Shown: positions 37,058 through 45,604 of the stretch, piece after piece
Layout of the letters: each line of letters opens with the position of its first letter
Numbering within the stretch: position 1 is the first letter of the stretch
Source of the DNA: Amycolatopsis sulphurea
GTDB lineage: Bacteria; Actinomycetota; Actinomycetes; Mycobacteriales; Pseudonocardiaceae
NCBI RefSeq assembly: GCF_002564045.1
Contig: NZ_PDJK01000002.1
Location: 3,844,001 to 3,908,000, forward strand
Direction of reading: 5' to 3'
Length of the DNA: 64,000 bases
Position numbers and translations under genes: made by a program
The notes under the pieces: model-generated
Told to the model about the DNA's origin: nothing
Seen by the model: the letters and a program-made list of their open reading frames with translations, nothing else
Database searches by the model: none

Positions 37058-37396
37058 TTAGTGCGGTGGGTCGTGCTGGGCGTTGAGGCGTCGGGCTTCG
37101 GCGAGCTGGTCTTCGAGGATGATGATGCGGCACGCGGCCTGCAGCGGGGTGCCCTGGTCGACGAGTTCGCGGGCGCGGGCGGCAATGCGCAGCTGGTAGC
37201 GGGAGTAACGGCGGTGTCCGCCCGCGGAGCGTTGCGGCGTCAGCAGTTTCGCCTCGTCGAGGCTGCGCAGGAATCCGGGGGTGGTGCCGAGAATCTCGGC
37301 GGCCCGGCCCATGGTGTAGGCGGGGTAGTCCTCGTCGTCGAACTTGTCCGCCGCGCTCGAGCGCGCGGCGGGGTCGTCGGAATGGTCTGGGCTCAC
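37058..37396 (-). CDS. Small MerR-type DNA-binding protein
   Basis: 112 residues. The MerR winged helix is clear: AYTMGRAAEILGTTPGFLRS followed by SAGGHRRYSRYQL. There is a short C-terminal helix (ACRIIILEDQLAEARRLNAQ) and no effector domain. Small proteins of this kind in actinomycetes include BldC and similar developmental or stress regulators. A hairpin lies 20 bases upstream of the start. Confidence 0.88.
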   Translation of the reverse strand: MSPDHSDDPAARSSAADKFDDEDYPAYTMGRAAEILGTTPGFLRSLDEAKLLTPQRSAGGHRRYSRYQLRIAARARELVDQGTPLQAACRIIILEDQLAEARRLNAQHDPPH

Positions 37397-37414
37397 TGCA
37401 CCTCCACATCACAA

Positions 37415-37446
37415 GGGACCCCAGCGCCGTGCGGCGCCGGGGTCCC
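37415..37446. terminator. Strong hairpin upstream of the MerR gene
   Basis: GGGACCCC-A-GCGCC and GGCGC-C-GGGGTCCC pair with one mismatch around a GTGC loop. No T-run follows on either strand. It could shield the MerR gene from read-through or be part of its 5' leader. Confidence 0.5.
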
Positions 37447-37454
37447 GAGGGTTG

Positions 37455-38100
37455 GGTTCATATCACTGTTGTCAACCGGTCGTGAGACCGGCCTTCCGTA
37501 CCCGCGTCCGCCCGAGAGGCGGACAACGCGGAGATCGCTGATGCGTAACCGAGAACCACCTTCCAATCCGATGGGACTGCGGTACCCGCCCGGCGAACTA
37601 CAGCCACAGCGGGCGATCCAATGACGCGACCCTTCCCTTCTTTCCTCTGTATTCCACTTGCCTGGTACTGCCACTGCACTTTTCGGTACTGCCGCGAACG
37701 CCACCGGCTGGAACCCTTCACCGAGATCGGTCCCAGCACGCCTGACGCCGCCGATCAGGTAGCCGGAACCCCTTGTACTAGCCCGGTTCCGGCCACCTGA
37801 CCGTCCTGCTTCGGATACTGCGAACTACTCGTTCACTTGCTTCGCGGGCGCACTGTCTCCGCCCGCGTCCTGCATTGCCTCGCCGGGACCGTCATCTGCT
37901 GTGTTTCGTCGTTCTTGCCCGGTCCCGGTACTGCCTGGCGACCACCGGAACCTGTTGCCTGCGTGGCTCCGGACTGCCTGGCCGCCGTGTCGTGCTTCGC
38001 GGGCAGTTACGTTCTCTCCCGCGCCTGCTGGACGTTGTCTCTCTGCGTACGAGGAGAACACTACACACACCTGCAGCCGAATGTCTACCCCAGCGATCAC
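37455..38100. other. Hairpin-rich stretch without a convincing gene
   Basis: No frame here looks coding with confidence. A 16-base stem with one mismatch (37755-37770 with 37785-37800), an 8-base stem CGCGGGCG/CGCCCGCG (37843-37867), a pair CCGGGACC/GGTCCCGG (37883-37928) and four TACTGC words (near 37664, 37685, 37814 and 37928) recur. The minus-strand frame 37393-37704 has some protein-like sequence but no recognisable family. Confidence 0.4.
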
Positions 38101-38216
38101 AGATTTTCTTCCGGCGACGGTGGGGCCGCGGATTGGTCGGTGGAGCGCAGGGCATCCTGGGGTCCTGCCCAGGCCGGTGCGGCGGCCTGGCTCCGGGCAA
38201 GGGAAGGCGGGATCTG

Positions 38217-38805
38217 ATGGACAGCGAGAAGCCGTCGGCGCGGCAGGGCCGGACCGGCGAGGAGGTTCTCGCGGCGGTGCCCTTCGGCCTGCGGGTGGGA
38301 GCAGCGGCGTTCGGGCGACTGCGGTGGTCGCCGGGGGCTGGGGTGATCGGTTTCGCCGCGGTCCGGCTGGCGACCGTGCTGGTCCCGGTGGCGGTGGCGG
38401 TGGCGCTGGCCGGGCTGCTGGCGCCGTCGGCGTCGTGGCCGGTGGGCAAGAAGGGTTCCCCGCGGGCCGGCCACCGCGGTCGTGCTCGTCGGAGGGCTCG
38501 CCGCGGTGGGCGGGGTGGTCACCTTCGTGGTGCTCACCGTCTCCGCCGGGATGCCCGCCCTGAGCGAGCAGATCCTGCGCAGCGTGGACGATCTGCGCAC
38601 CTGGCTGCGGTACCGGTCCGCTGCACCTGAGCCAGGGCCAGCTCGACCAGGTGCTCGACCAGCTGTCCGGCACCCTGGGCCGGAACCAGGGCGCCCTCGC
38701 CTCCGGCGCGCTCTCGACTGCGGTCACCGTCGGCGAGGTGCTCACCGAGTTCCTGCTGATGGTGTTCTGCCTGATCTTCTTCTTCGCCCAGGTCCGCCCG
38801 GATCT
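38217..38805 (+). pseudogene. AI-2E family (PerM/YdiK-like) transporter, broken
   Basis: Protein-like sequence starts at ATG 38217 (MDSEKPSARQGRTGEEVLAA) with a first membrane segment FAAVRLATVLVPVAVAVALA. It then jumps to a second frame (VGGLAAVGGVVTFVVLTVSA) and to a third (QLDQVLDQLSGTLGRNQGAL with VLTEFLLMVFCLIFFFAQ). This order is that of the N-terminal half of AI-2E exporters. Two frameshifts and loss of the C-terminal half show a dead gene. Confidence 0.65.
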
Positions 38806-39102
38806 GGGCATCTTGCCGCGCCTCCCCGGCCCGGTTCCGGAGCCGGGTGGAGCGGTCCGGAAAGCGGCTCGGCCGAGCAGTCGGTGCAGGTCCGCCGTTC
38901 GCGGCGGCGTCTGGCCGGTTTCCTTGTCCAGCACGGTGATTTCGGCGGGCGCGTCGGTGCGGCAGCAGCCTGGAACAGCTTTGCCGCACACGCGCGTCAC
39001 GCCGCAGCCGGATACCAGCGCCGCGACGGCGGCGCCAGCGGCGAAAAACCGGACTCGCCGGACACCGTCTGCTGCTCGGAAACCTTGCCGGGCAACAGAC
39101 AT
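38800..39102 (-). pseudogene. Possible degenerate lipoprotein
   Basis: From ATG 39102 the minus-strand frame gives a lipoprotein-like signal (VRRVRFFAAGAAVAALVSGC), followed by AEITVLDKETGQTPPRTADL. The frame then runs into the reverse of the AI-2E remnant without a sensible end. No family is recognised. It may be the 5' half of a lipoprotein gene truncated by a rearrangement. Confidence 0.35.
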
Positions 39103-39419
39103 TGCCGGCCAGGCCTCAGGTCGTGGCACGGTGAACCGACGGCCGGGATGACCGGCGGGTGCCCAGTCGGTACGGAACCGCGGCCGCGATGTGCTCCGCG
39201 CCCGGTTCCACGAGGTTTCCGGCATCCTGGCTGGGCAGGCGCGGCCAGTCCTCGCGCAGGGTGTCCAGCGGAGCGGCCACGCCGAATTCCGCTTCGAGCC
39301 GCGGCGAGCAGTGCGGCCGGCCTGCCGAACTATCCGGGCCCGCGGGCGGCGGCGAACACCGTCCCTTCGTCCTCGGTGCGCAGCCGTGTCCGGCCGCCGG
39401 GCCACATTGCGACCTGCGA
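39103..39419. other. No intact gene seen
   Basis: The minus-strand frame here contains a protein-like stretch (GVAAPLDTLREDWPRLPSQD, then VEPGAEHIAAAVPYRLGT), but it has no start, no recognisable family and is short. It is probably part of the surrounding gene debris. Confidence 0.3.
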
Positions 39420-39830
39420 AACTCCGCAACGGAGAGCGATCGGCCGGGGTCTCGGACAAGACCACCGCCACCAGCTTCGCCGACGGCGCGGTCGACGCGG
39501 ACTCGTTTGCCGGCCCGACCGCGCTGCCGTGTTGCCGGAGGCGGCCCGCTGGCACCAGCCCAGGCTCTCAAGCACGGTTGGCCGATCTGTTCACGAGCGT
39601 CGAATCCGCGTTGCAGCGGCGCTCGCGACCGGTGATCCGGATGTGCCGGTCACGGTCTCCGTGCGCGGGCTTATTGCGGCGAGGCCGCGGTGACGGCTGC
39701 AGCGGAAGCCGTCCAACTGCACGGCGGCATCGGGATGACGTGGGGGCATTCGGCGAACCTCTGCCTCAAACGCACCAAGGCGGACCAGATTGCGCGCGGG
39801 ACCTCCGGTGCCCGCCGCGCGCCCGGCTTT
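39420..39830 (+). pseudogene. Acyl-CoA dehydrogenase, C-terminal remnant
   Basis: The end of the stretch reads AAAEAVQLHGGIGMTWGHSA followed by LCLKRTKADQIARGTSGARR, the invariant C-terminal part of short-chain acyl-CoA dehydrogenases. Upstream pieces (ATGDPDVPVTVS; KTTATSFADGAV) fit the same family but lie in other frames. There are several frameshifts and no N-terminal domain. Confidence 0.6.
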
Positions 39831-40111
39831 CAGCGCCGACCGGTCTCCCGGCTTGATCAGAAACCCCGGGAACGGCGCGCGGACTACCGGGTTCCGTTCG
39901 GACTCCTGGTTGATACGCACACTCCGAGCGATTGCCCGCTGCTGCGCGTCTTCAATCCCCGCGCCGGTTGTTGCGCTTGGACGGCCGGGGATTCAGCGGT
40001 TGCTGTATGCGCGCATCCCTCGCCATGTCGGTGTTCTCCGTGGTTGGAGGCGTCATGGCGAGCCGGCGTGTCACCCCGGCTGGACGGCGTTGCTGCCCGC
40101 TGTGGCGATGA

Positions 40112-40693
40112 TCAGGCCGAGGAGCCGGTCATCTGCGCGGCCAGTATCGCCCGGTCGAGCCGCGCCGGTACCGGGCTGAGCTGGCCGTGCCGGCTCCCGC
40201 GCAGGGCGTCGGCGACGAACTGCGCGACGGTCGCCGGGGGCGGCGCGATCTGGCGGCCGAGGCGGCAGATCACCGGCGGTTCGTCGTCGCCGCGCGGTTC
40301 GATCGCGACGGACCAGCCGAGCCGTTCGTCCCACACGAGCATCAGGTCCCGCTGCGGGAGATCGGCGGTGCGCGCGGTGAGGCCGAGGTAGGCGGTCGCG
40401 GTGTCGGTCACCTCGCAGGTCACCGCCTCGGCGGGGACGCCGATCAGCTCGGCGACCTGGCGGGTGTACCCGGCGAGCGCGGACTCCAGCCCCGGTGCGC
40501 CTGTCTCGGCCGCGGGTTCCAGGCCGAGGATCGACAGCAGGAGGATCTTGTCCGGCCGGTCCCGGGCCATCCGGGCGACCGCGCGGGCGGCGCGGTCGCG
40601 GTGTTCGTCGCGCTCGCGCAGCTCGTTGGCGTGGGAGGCGGCGAACCGGGCGGCCGGGCCGTCGGCGTGCGGAGGGGAGAGCGTGGACGTCAT
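40112..40693 (-). CDS. DUF6292-like protein
   Basis: 193 residues from ATG 40693; the frame extends upstream only as the reverse-frame shadow of the cold-shock gene. An N-terminal helical region rich in Ala, Arg and Glu is followed by a compact domain with AYLGLTARTADLPQRDLMLV, WDERLGWSVAIEP and GRQIAPPPATVAQFVADALR. The pattern resembles DUF6292, a domain common in Pseudonocardiaceae with no known role (recollection). It lies 98 bases downstream of a cold-shock gene on the same strand and is probably co-transcribed. Confidence 0.65.
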   Translation of the reverse strand: MTSTLSPPHADGPAARFAASHANELRERDEHRDRAARAVARMARDRPDKILLLSILGLEPAAETGAPGLESALAGYTRQVAELIGVPAEAVTCEVTDTATAYLGLTARTADLPQRDLMLVWDERLGWSVAIEPRGDDEPPVICRLGRQIAPPPATVAQFVADALRGSRHGQLSPVPARLDRAILAAQMTGSSA

Positions 40694-40791
40694 GGCCGAC
40701 GCCTCGCGGCCGGCCGGAGAGCCGGATACGACGGCGGGGCGGCCCGCCGGCCGCGGCGCCGCGGCCGGCCCGCCGGCCGATGCGGTGGCGG

Positions 40792-40995
40792 TCAGAGGAC
40801 CGACACCGCTATGGCCTGCGGGCCGCGGTTGCCCTGGCCGACGTCGAACTTCACCCGGGCGTTTTCGTCCAGGCTGCGGAAACCGCCGCCGGCGATTTCC
40901 GAGAAATGGACGAAGACGTCGGCGCTGCCGTCGTCGGGGGCGATGAAACCGAAGCCTTTTTCGGCATTGAACCACTTCACAGTGCCTTCGGACAT
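40792..40995 (-). CDS. Cold-shock domain protein
   Basis: 67 residues, the standard CspA length. RNP1 (KGFGFI) and RNP2 (VFVHF) RNA-binding motifs are intact, with the typical start GTVKWFNAEKGFGFIAPDDG. It would act as a cytoplasmic single-stranded nucleic-acid chaperone. It has 71 percent or more identity by eye with the second copy at 41538. A long untranslated region probably precedes it (40996-41537). Confidence 0.95.
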   Translation of the reverse strand: MSEGTVKWFNAEKGFGFIAPDDGSADVFVHFSEIAGGGFRSLDENARVKFDVGQGNRGPQAIAVSVL

Positions 40996-41537
40996 TCACG
41001 AACTCCTAGTCGCGTCGAACATGCGGCACGGCCTCGGACGAGGCGGCCAGCTGCGAGCGCGGAAAGCAGAAGCCGGAAAGGCAGATGCCGACGCTCGCCA
41101 AAAACCTCTGCGAGCGTCAGGAAAAACGAACACAAAAATCTTCAACCGCCCCCAGTTGACCACAGTCGACGGCCGTCGTCAAACGATCTGCGCGTTTCAG
41201 CCCTGACGCGGCGGTCCTCGCCAGCACGGCGCAGCGCGGCGGTCAGCGGGGTTCACGCCATGCTTCCTGACGCGGGTCACGCGGAGCCGCGACGACCCCG
41301 CTGGCCACGACTGGTCCGACGGCAGCCTGCGACATTCGCCCCTGCGCCTACCGCGGCGACGCGGTGGCGACCGCGACTTCGCCCGCCCGCCGGTGCCCAC
41401 GCCTGACTTCCGGGGTGTGGGCACGCGCACGTCGGGTGGCGCTGGCCGTGGCGGCTGCGCTGCCGGACTGGCTCGAGGCCGGTACCCCGCCGCGGATGCG
41501 CGGCCGCCACCCGTATGGCCTCTGCTGTCCGCGGACG
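40996..41537 (-). promoter_or_regulatory. Leader/promoter region of the first cold-shock gene
   Basis: This 540-base gap has no protein-like frame on either strand. On the minus strand it lies upstream of the cold-shock gene at 40995 and downstream of the second copy at 41538. It probably holds a long structured leader, as is usual for cold-shock genes; the leader itself cannot be delimited by eye. Confidence 0.4.
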
Positions 41538-41741
41538 TCAGAGGACGGATACACCGGTGGCGTGCGGGCCCCGGTCGCTCTGGCCGGTTTCGAACTCGAC
41601 GCGCACGTTTTCGTCGAGGCTGCGGAAACCGTCGTCGGCGATCTCGGAGAAGTGGACGAAAACGTCGCTGCCGCCGTCGTCGGGGCTGATGAAACCGAAG
41701 CCCTTGTCCGCGTTGAACCACTTCACAGTGCCTTGAGCCAT
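41538..41741 (-). CDS. Cold-shock domain protein (second copy)
   Basis: 67 residues from ATG 41741. KGFGFI and VFVHF are intact in GTVKWFNADKGFGFISPDDG. Differences from the first copy cluster in the C-terminal half (VEFETGQSDRGPHATGVSVL against VKFDVGQGNRGPQAIAVSVL). The preceding AAGGAGA serves as ribosome-binding site. It looks like a tandem duplicate separated by 540 bases. Confidence 0.95.
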   Translation of the reverse strand: MAQGTVKWFNADKGFGFISPDDGGSDVFVHFSEIADDGFRSLDENVRVEFETGQSDRGPHATGVSVL

Positions 41742-42228
41742 AAGGGAATCTCCTTGGTCGCGTCGAACCGGGGAGGACCGCCTCGGCGAGGGGGACCGGG
41801 TCGCGAGCTCGCGGATCGAGAATCGGGAAAGACACCGGATACGCTCGCTCGACATTCTTGCGAGCGAAATGACGAACACAAAAATCTTCAACCGGCATCA
41901 GTGGAGCACACCGGTCGAGAGCCGGTCGATCCGGCCCGGCGCCGGGAACGCGTTGCCGCCCTGCCGCGCGCCGCGGACCGGGCTCGCGTACCGTCGAGGG
42001 CAGGGCCGAGAGTCCCGGACGCCGTGAACACCGGTTGCGAGGAGCACCGAACGGCGAAGACCCGGGCCGTCGAGCCATCCACTGGCGGGGAGCGTGCCGC
42101 TCCGTTTCCCCGTGATACGCGACGACTTTCGCCGAGGCCGCACACCGCTGGCCCGCCCACGACGACCATCGGCGCCGCGCCGCGCGACCGCGGAGCCGCC
42201 ACCCCGATTTTCTTGAGGAGACCGCACC
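41742..42228. other. Spacer between cold-shock gene and desaturase leader
   Basis: No gene is convincing here. On the minus strand it is the upstream region of the second cold-shock gene; on the plus strand it should hold the desaturase promoter. The plus-strand frame entering the desaturase is open through it but is not protein-like. Confidence 0.4.
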
Positions 42229-42390
42229 ATGAGGAACACCCTTCACCCGCCGAGGCCGCCGTCCGCCGTGTCACCGGTCGTGTTCAGCCATCCCGATGCC
42301 GGCCAGGCGCCCGCCCGCCCCGTCGGCGGGGCCCTTCGTTCCCGGCGGGTCGCGTTCGCGGCGCCGGGCTCCACGCCGCGGTCGCGATGA
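42229..42390 (+). CDS. 53-codon leader ORF coupled to the desaturase
   Basis: ATG 42229 has GAGGAG 7 bases upstream, a better ribosome-binding site than the desaturase has. The 53-residue product (MRNTLHPPRPPSAVSPVVFS ... STPRSR) is rich in Pro, Ala and Arg and matches no family known to me. Its TGA overlaps the desaturase ATG (ATGA at 42387-42390), which is a sign of translational coupling. It may be a leader peptide that gates desaturase translation. Confidence 0.5.
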   Translation: MRNTLHPPRPPSAVSPVVFSHPDAGQAPARPVGGALRSRRVAFAAPGSTPRSR

Positions 42391-43406
42391 CAGCGACTCC
42401 GGCGCAGCCCGGCAGCGAGTACGCGGCCCTGTCCCACCAGATCCGGGCAGCGGGGCTGCTGCGCCGCCGCCATGGCTACTACGCGCTGAAAATCGCCGGC
42501 AATCTCGCCGTGTTCGCCGGAGCATGGGTCGGGTTCGCGTTCCTCGGGGACACCTGGTGGCAACTGTTCATCGCCGCCGCACTCGCGATCGTCTTCGCGC
42601 AACTGGCCTTCATCGGCCACGACGCCGGCCACAAACAAATCTTCCGCACCCGCCGCCCCAACGACCTGCTCGGCACGATGCACGGCGGGCTCGTGGGCAT
42701 CAGCTACCAGTGGTGGATCCACGGACACAACCAGCACCACGCCAACCCCAACCACGAACACCACGACCCCGACCTCGACATCCCCGCCCTCGCGTTCACC
42801 AGCACCCAGGCACGACTGAAAACCGGGTTCCTCCGGTGGATGGCCAAACACCAGGCCGCGCTGTTCTTCCCGCTGCTCACCCTGGAAGGGCTGAACCTGC
42901 ACGTCTCCGGGATCAAGGCCGTCATCCGGGGCGAGACCCCGGCACGGCGACTCGAAGGCGCCCTGCTGTGCCTGCACATCGTGGCCTACCTCGCCGCGGT
43001 GTTCCTCGTGCTCTCACCCGGTCTCGCGGCCGTGTTCATCGTCGTGCACCAAGCACTATGGGGCATCTACATGGGCTGCTCGTTCGCGCCCAACCACAAA
43101 GGCATGCCCACCATGACCGAATCCAAAGTCGACTTCCTCCGCAAACAAGTCCTCACCTCCCGCAACGTCCGCGGCGGACGCGTCACCGACTTCCTGCTCG
43201 GCGGGCTCAACTACCAGATCGAGCACCACCTCTTCCCGAGCATGCCCCGACCCCACCTCCGCCACGCACAACCGATCGTCCAACAATTCTGCGACACCCA
43301 CCACATCCCCTACACCCAAACCAGCCTCATCGACTCCTACCGCCAAGTCCTCACGCACCTCCACGCCATCGGCGCACCACTGCGCACCTCCCGCGCAGCC
43401 GCATGA
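42387..43406 (+). CDS. Membrane fatty-acid desaturase
   Basis: 339 residues from ATG 42387. The three histidine boxes of acyl-lipid/acyl-CoA desaturases are present: GHDAGH near 75, HGHNQHH near 110 with an extra HEHH, and QIEHHLF near 285. Paired membrane segments flank them. The protein introduces a double bond into fatty acyl chains, using di-iron and an electron donor. Its neighbourhood with cold-shock genes suggests membrane adaptation to cold (inference). Codon use turns strongly C-ending towards the 3' end. Confidence 0.92.
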   Translation: MTATPAQPGSEYAALSHQIRAAGLLRRRHGYYALKIAGNLAVFAGAWVGFAFLGDTWWQLFIAAALAIVFAQLAFIGHDAGHKQIFRTRRPNDLLGTMHGGLVGISYQWWIHGHNQHHANPNHEHHDPDLDIPALAFTSTQARLKTGFLRWMAKHQAALFFPLLTLEGLNLHVSGIKAVIRGETPARRLEGALLCLHIVAYLAAVFLVLSPGLAAVFIVVHQALWGIYMGCSFAPNHKGMPTMTESKVDFLRKQVLTSRNVRGGRVTDFLLGGLNYQIEHHLFPSMPRPHLRHAQPIVQQFCDTHHIPYTQTSLIDSYRQVLTHLHAIGAPLRTSRAAA

Positions 43407-43896
43407 CACGCTGCCGCCGCGTGGCCGGTGTCTCGGGCTGCATACGGCGGCAGGGCCCTGCGTGGTCGCGACGCCCCGGCGGGATACGGAAGAGCGCCGG
43501 TATCGGCGGCAAGCAAAACCCTCGAACGGTGAAGATATCGGCTTCGTTGTCGACAAAGGCAAAACTTTCGGCTTCGGCGACGTTCCTGCTCATTGCGGCT
43601 ACTTTCCGATGTCGAGGAAGTAAGGCGTCATGGAAAGCGAAAAATTGCTGCTTGCGTTCAATGCGGGTCGGCGTGGCGGATCCAAGAGTAGTCACGAAGC
43701 GCGACAGCCGCCAGGAGCGTGTCGTTCGACGACACTCAGGCTCGGCAACTAGACTCACACCGACAACGCCCGGTTGAGTGACTTCGCCCGCGTCCTCGCC
43801 GATCGAAGCCCGGTCCCGTCGTCGTGGCACCGCAGTCCGTCATCGAATCGCTGAACGTCGGCGGCGAGTCAGACCGGCCTTCGAAAGGAGCAACGC
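43407..43896. other. No gene seen; relatively AT-rich spacer
   Basis: This 490-base stretch has lower GC than its surroundings around 43500-43700. Open frames here are not protein-like. It should hold the promoter of the hibernation-factor gene. Confidence 0.4.
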
Positions 43897-44256
43897 ATGG
43901 AGATTCAGATCAGCACGGACAAGAACGTCCACGGAGGCGAGCACCTGATCCAGCGGCTCGAGGCCGAACTCCAGTCGACGCTTGCGCGCTTCAGCGGCCA
44001 CCTCACCCGCCTGGAAGTCCACTTGAGCGACGAAGTCTCAACCGGCGGAGGCGTCGCGGACCGGCGGTGCGTGATCGAGGCGCGCCCGGAAGGCAAGCCG
44101 GCGGTGGCAGTCACCCACCACGCGGGTTCGGTGGACGAGGCGTGCCACGGCGCCGTCCGCAAACTCGAGAGTGTGCTCGAGAGCAAATACGGACGGACGG
44201 ACCACCGCAAAGGCGGGGAATCCATCCGGCACATGCCGGAGAACAATTCGAGGTGA
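43897..44256 (+). CDS. HPF/RaiA-like ribosome hibernation protein
   Basis: 119 residues from ATG 43897 with AAAGGAG 6 bases upstream. The S30AE fold is recognisable: EIQISTDKNVHGGEHLIQRL, a basic/acidic strand LTRLEVHLSDEVS, and the C-terminal helix SVDEACHGAVRKLESVLESK. It is the short form, without the dimerisation tail of long HPF. It would bind the small ribosomal subunit under stress. Confidence 0.85.
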   Translation: MEIQISTDKNVHGGEHLIQRLEAELQSTLARFSGHLTRLEVHLSDEVSTGGGVADRRCVIEARPEGKPAVAVTHHAGSVDEACHGAVRKLESVLESKYGRTDHRKGGESIRHMPENNSR

Positions 44257-44313
44257 GGTGCGCCGGTTCCTGATCGGGATTCGAGCCGGGTTCGCTGTCC
44301 CGGCGTTTGCGAC

Positions 44314-44329
44314 GCCCGCTTCGGCGGGC
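44314..44329 (+). terminator. TTCG-loop hairpin after the hibernation-factor gene
   Basis: GCCCGC-TTCG-GCGGGC forms a short stable stem 57 bases after the stop codon. No T-run follows, but a second weak inverted repeat (CCCGAT...ATCGGG, 44341-44362) lies just behind it. Confidence 0.5.
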
Positions 44330-44375
44330 TGGAATGGGGGCCCGATCGACAACCGAATCGGGCGTCATCTCGTAG

Positions 44376-44580
44376 CTATTCAGCTGGTGTGAGCGCGGGT
44401 GGTAGCCAGGCGCCGGTGGTGAAGAGTTCGCGGAGGGCGTCGAGCTTGCTGCGGCCCCGTTGGGTGGCTGTGTCCAGATAGGACTGGACGATGGCGAAGT
44501 CGGTGAGGCCTTGCAGGGTGCGCCAGGCGCCGCCGGAGGTGCGTTGCTGGATCTTGACGGGCCGGCATGCGCGCTCGGCC
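44376..44580 (-). mobile_element. IS66-like transposase, C-terminal remnant
   Basis: The minus-strand frame ending at 44376 reads KIQQRTSGGAWRTLQGLTDF then RSKLDALRELFTTGAWLPPA. This matches the last 60 residues of actinobacterial IS66-type transposases by memory of the pattern. The upstream part is lost and the frame degenerates after about 44580. No inverted repeat was found. Confidence 0.55.
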
Positions 44581-44955
44581 GCAAGGGCGGTCCCTACCGC
44601 GACCGTCATCTCGATGGTGCGAGTTTCGGCGAGGGGAGTTCCAGCTGTCACGCGTGGAATAGAACGACGACAACGCCGTCTACCATCCGAAACCTTCAAG
44701 TGCAAGAAGTGCAGTATCGCCCAACGCCGCGCCGAGGTGGCGGCCGAAGCCATGCGGTCGCTCGACCCGTTGGGGGTCGGCCCCCGTCAGCGCTCCCAGC
44801 GCGCAGGTGCAAGCCAGCAGTGCCCCGGCCTTGCCGGCGGCCATCGCCTGGCACTGGGCGAGGGTGACCTCGGCAGGCGTGCACGGTGTGCGGCGACGGT
44901 CACCCTCCGGGTTCAGCCTCCTCTTTTGCCCAGACCTCGGGAAGGACTTCTTTGC

Positions 44956-45590
44956 TCACAAAGGCGGGTTCGACGTAGGCGCGGGGCGGTAACGCAGAGC
45001 GTCTCTGTGGTGCCAGGTGTAGATCCCCTGCACGTTCGTGCCCAGATCGGCGGCGTAGATCTTTGCTTTCGCTTGCCATTCCCCGAAGTCGGGCAGGTTT
45101 TCCTGAAGAAGGATGAATTCATGCAAGGCCTGGTCGTGAAGTTCCATCGCGTCCATCCACGCGTCTTCCAGGGAAAGGTCGCGTTCGTGGGCGATGACAG
45201 CGACGATGTTGACGACATCGCCCTTGCGGGAGAGTTCACGGAAGGCGGAGATAAAGTCGTTGTGGTATGCGACTAGGAGGCCGGTGAGCCAGTGCATGCG
45301 TAGGATATGCGGGTGTTCGAGGACAAAGTCGGGTAGGTCGCGGTAGTCGCGCTGAACGGGGGCGTACTTGCAGTAAGGGATGGCACCGGCGGTGATCGAA
45401 CGCACGGCGTTGTAGATGGGAAGGGGCGGCGGAGTGTCGGCGACCTTCCATTTCTTCTCGTCCTGGAATCCTGTGAGCAGGTCGTTGATGGAATTGACGA
45501 ACTTCTCGTAGTGCCGGGGTGGGATACCGGCTTTCTGGGCTTCGTCGTACATGAGACGGAACGCGTGATGGAGACCGATTTCACCCGGAG
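44956..45590 (-). pseudogene. Class I terpene synthase, 5'-truncated
   Basis: About 210 residues with the metal-binding NSE triad NDFISAFRE (N-x3-S-x3-E, at 45261-45235) and the following VVNIVAVIAHERDLSLEDAW typical of bacterial terpene cyclases, ending in WHHRDALRYR. The N-terminal half with the Asp-rich DDxxD motif is missing: coherent sequence begins near 45590, where a fragment of another gene abuts on the opposite strand. It cannot be catalytically competent. The open frame runs upstream to 45768, but only as antisense of that fragment. Confidence 0.75.
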
Positions 45591-45604
45591 CCGCAGGACC
45601 CCGC

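Noticed and set aside
40112..40999. A 295-residue form of the DUF6292-like protein
   Set aside because: The extra N-terminal 102 codons are the shifted-frame shadow of the cold-shock gene on the same strand; translation more likely starts at ATG 40693.
41364..42386. A long N-terminal extension of the desaturase
   Set aside because: The open frame upstream of 42387 is antisense to a cold-shock gene and not protein-like. The coupled leader ORF and the conserved start of the family support ATG 42387.
42296..43777. A 493-residue plus-strand frame overlapping the desaturase
   Set aside because: It is an Arg/Pro-rich shadow of the desaturase, whose histidine boxes are in the other frame.
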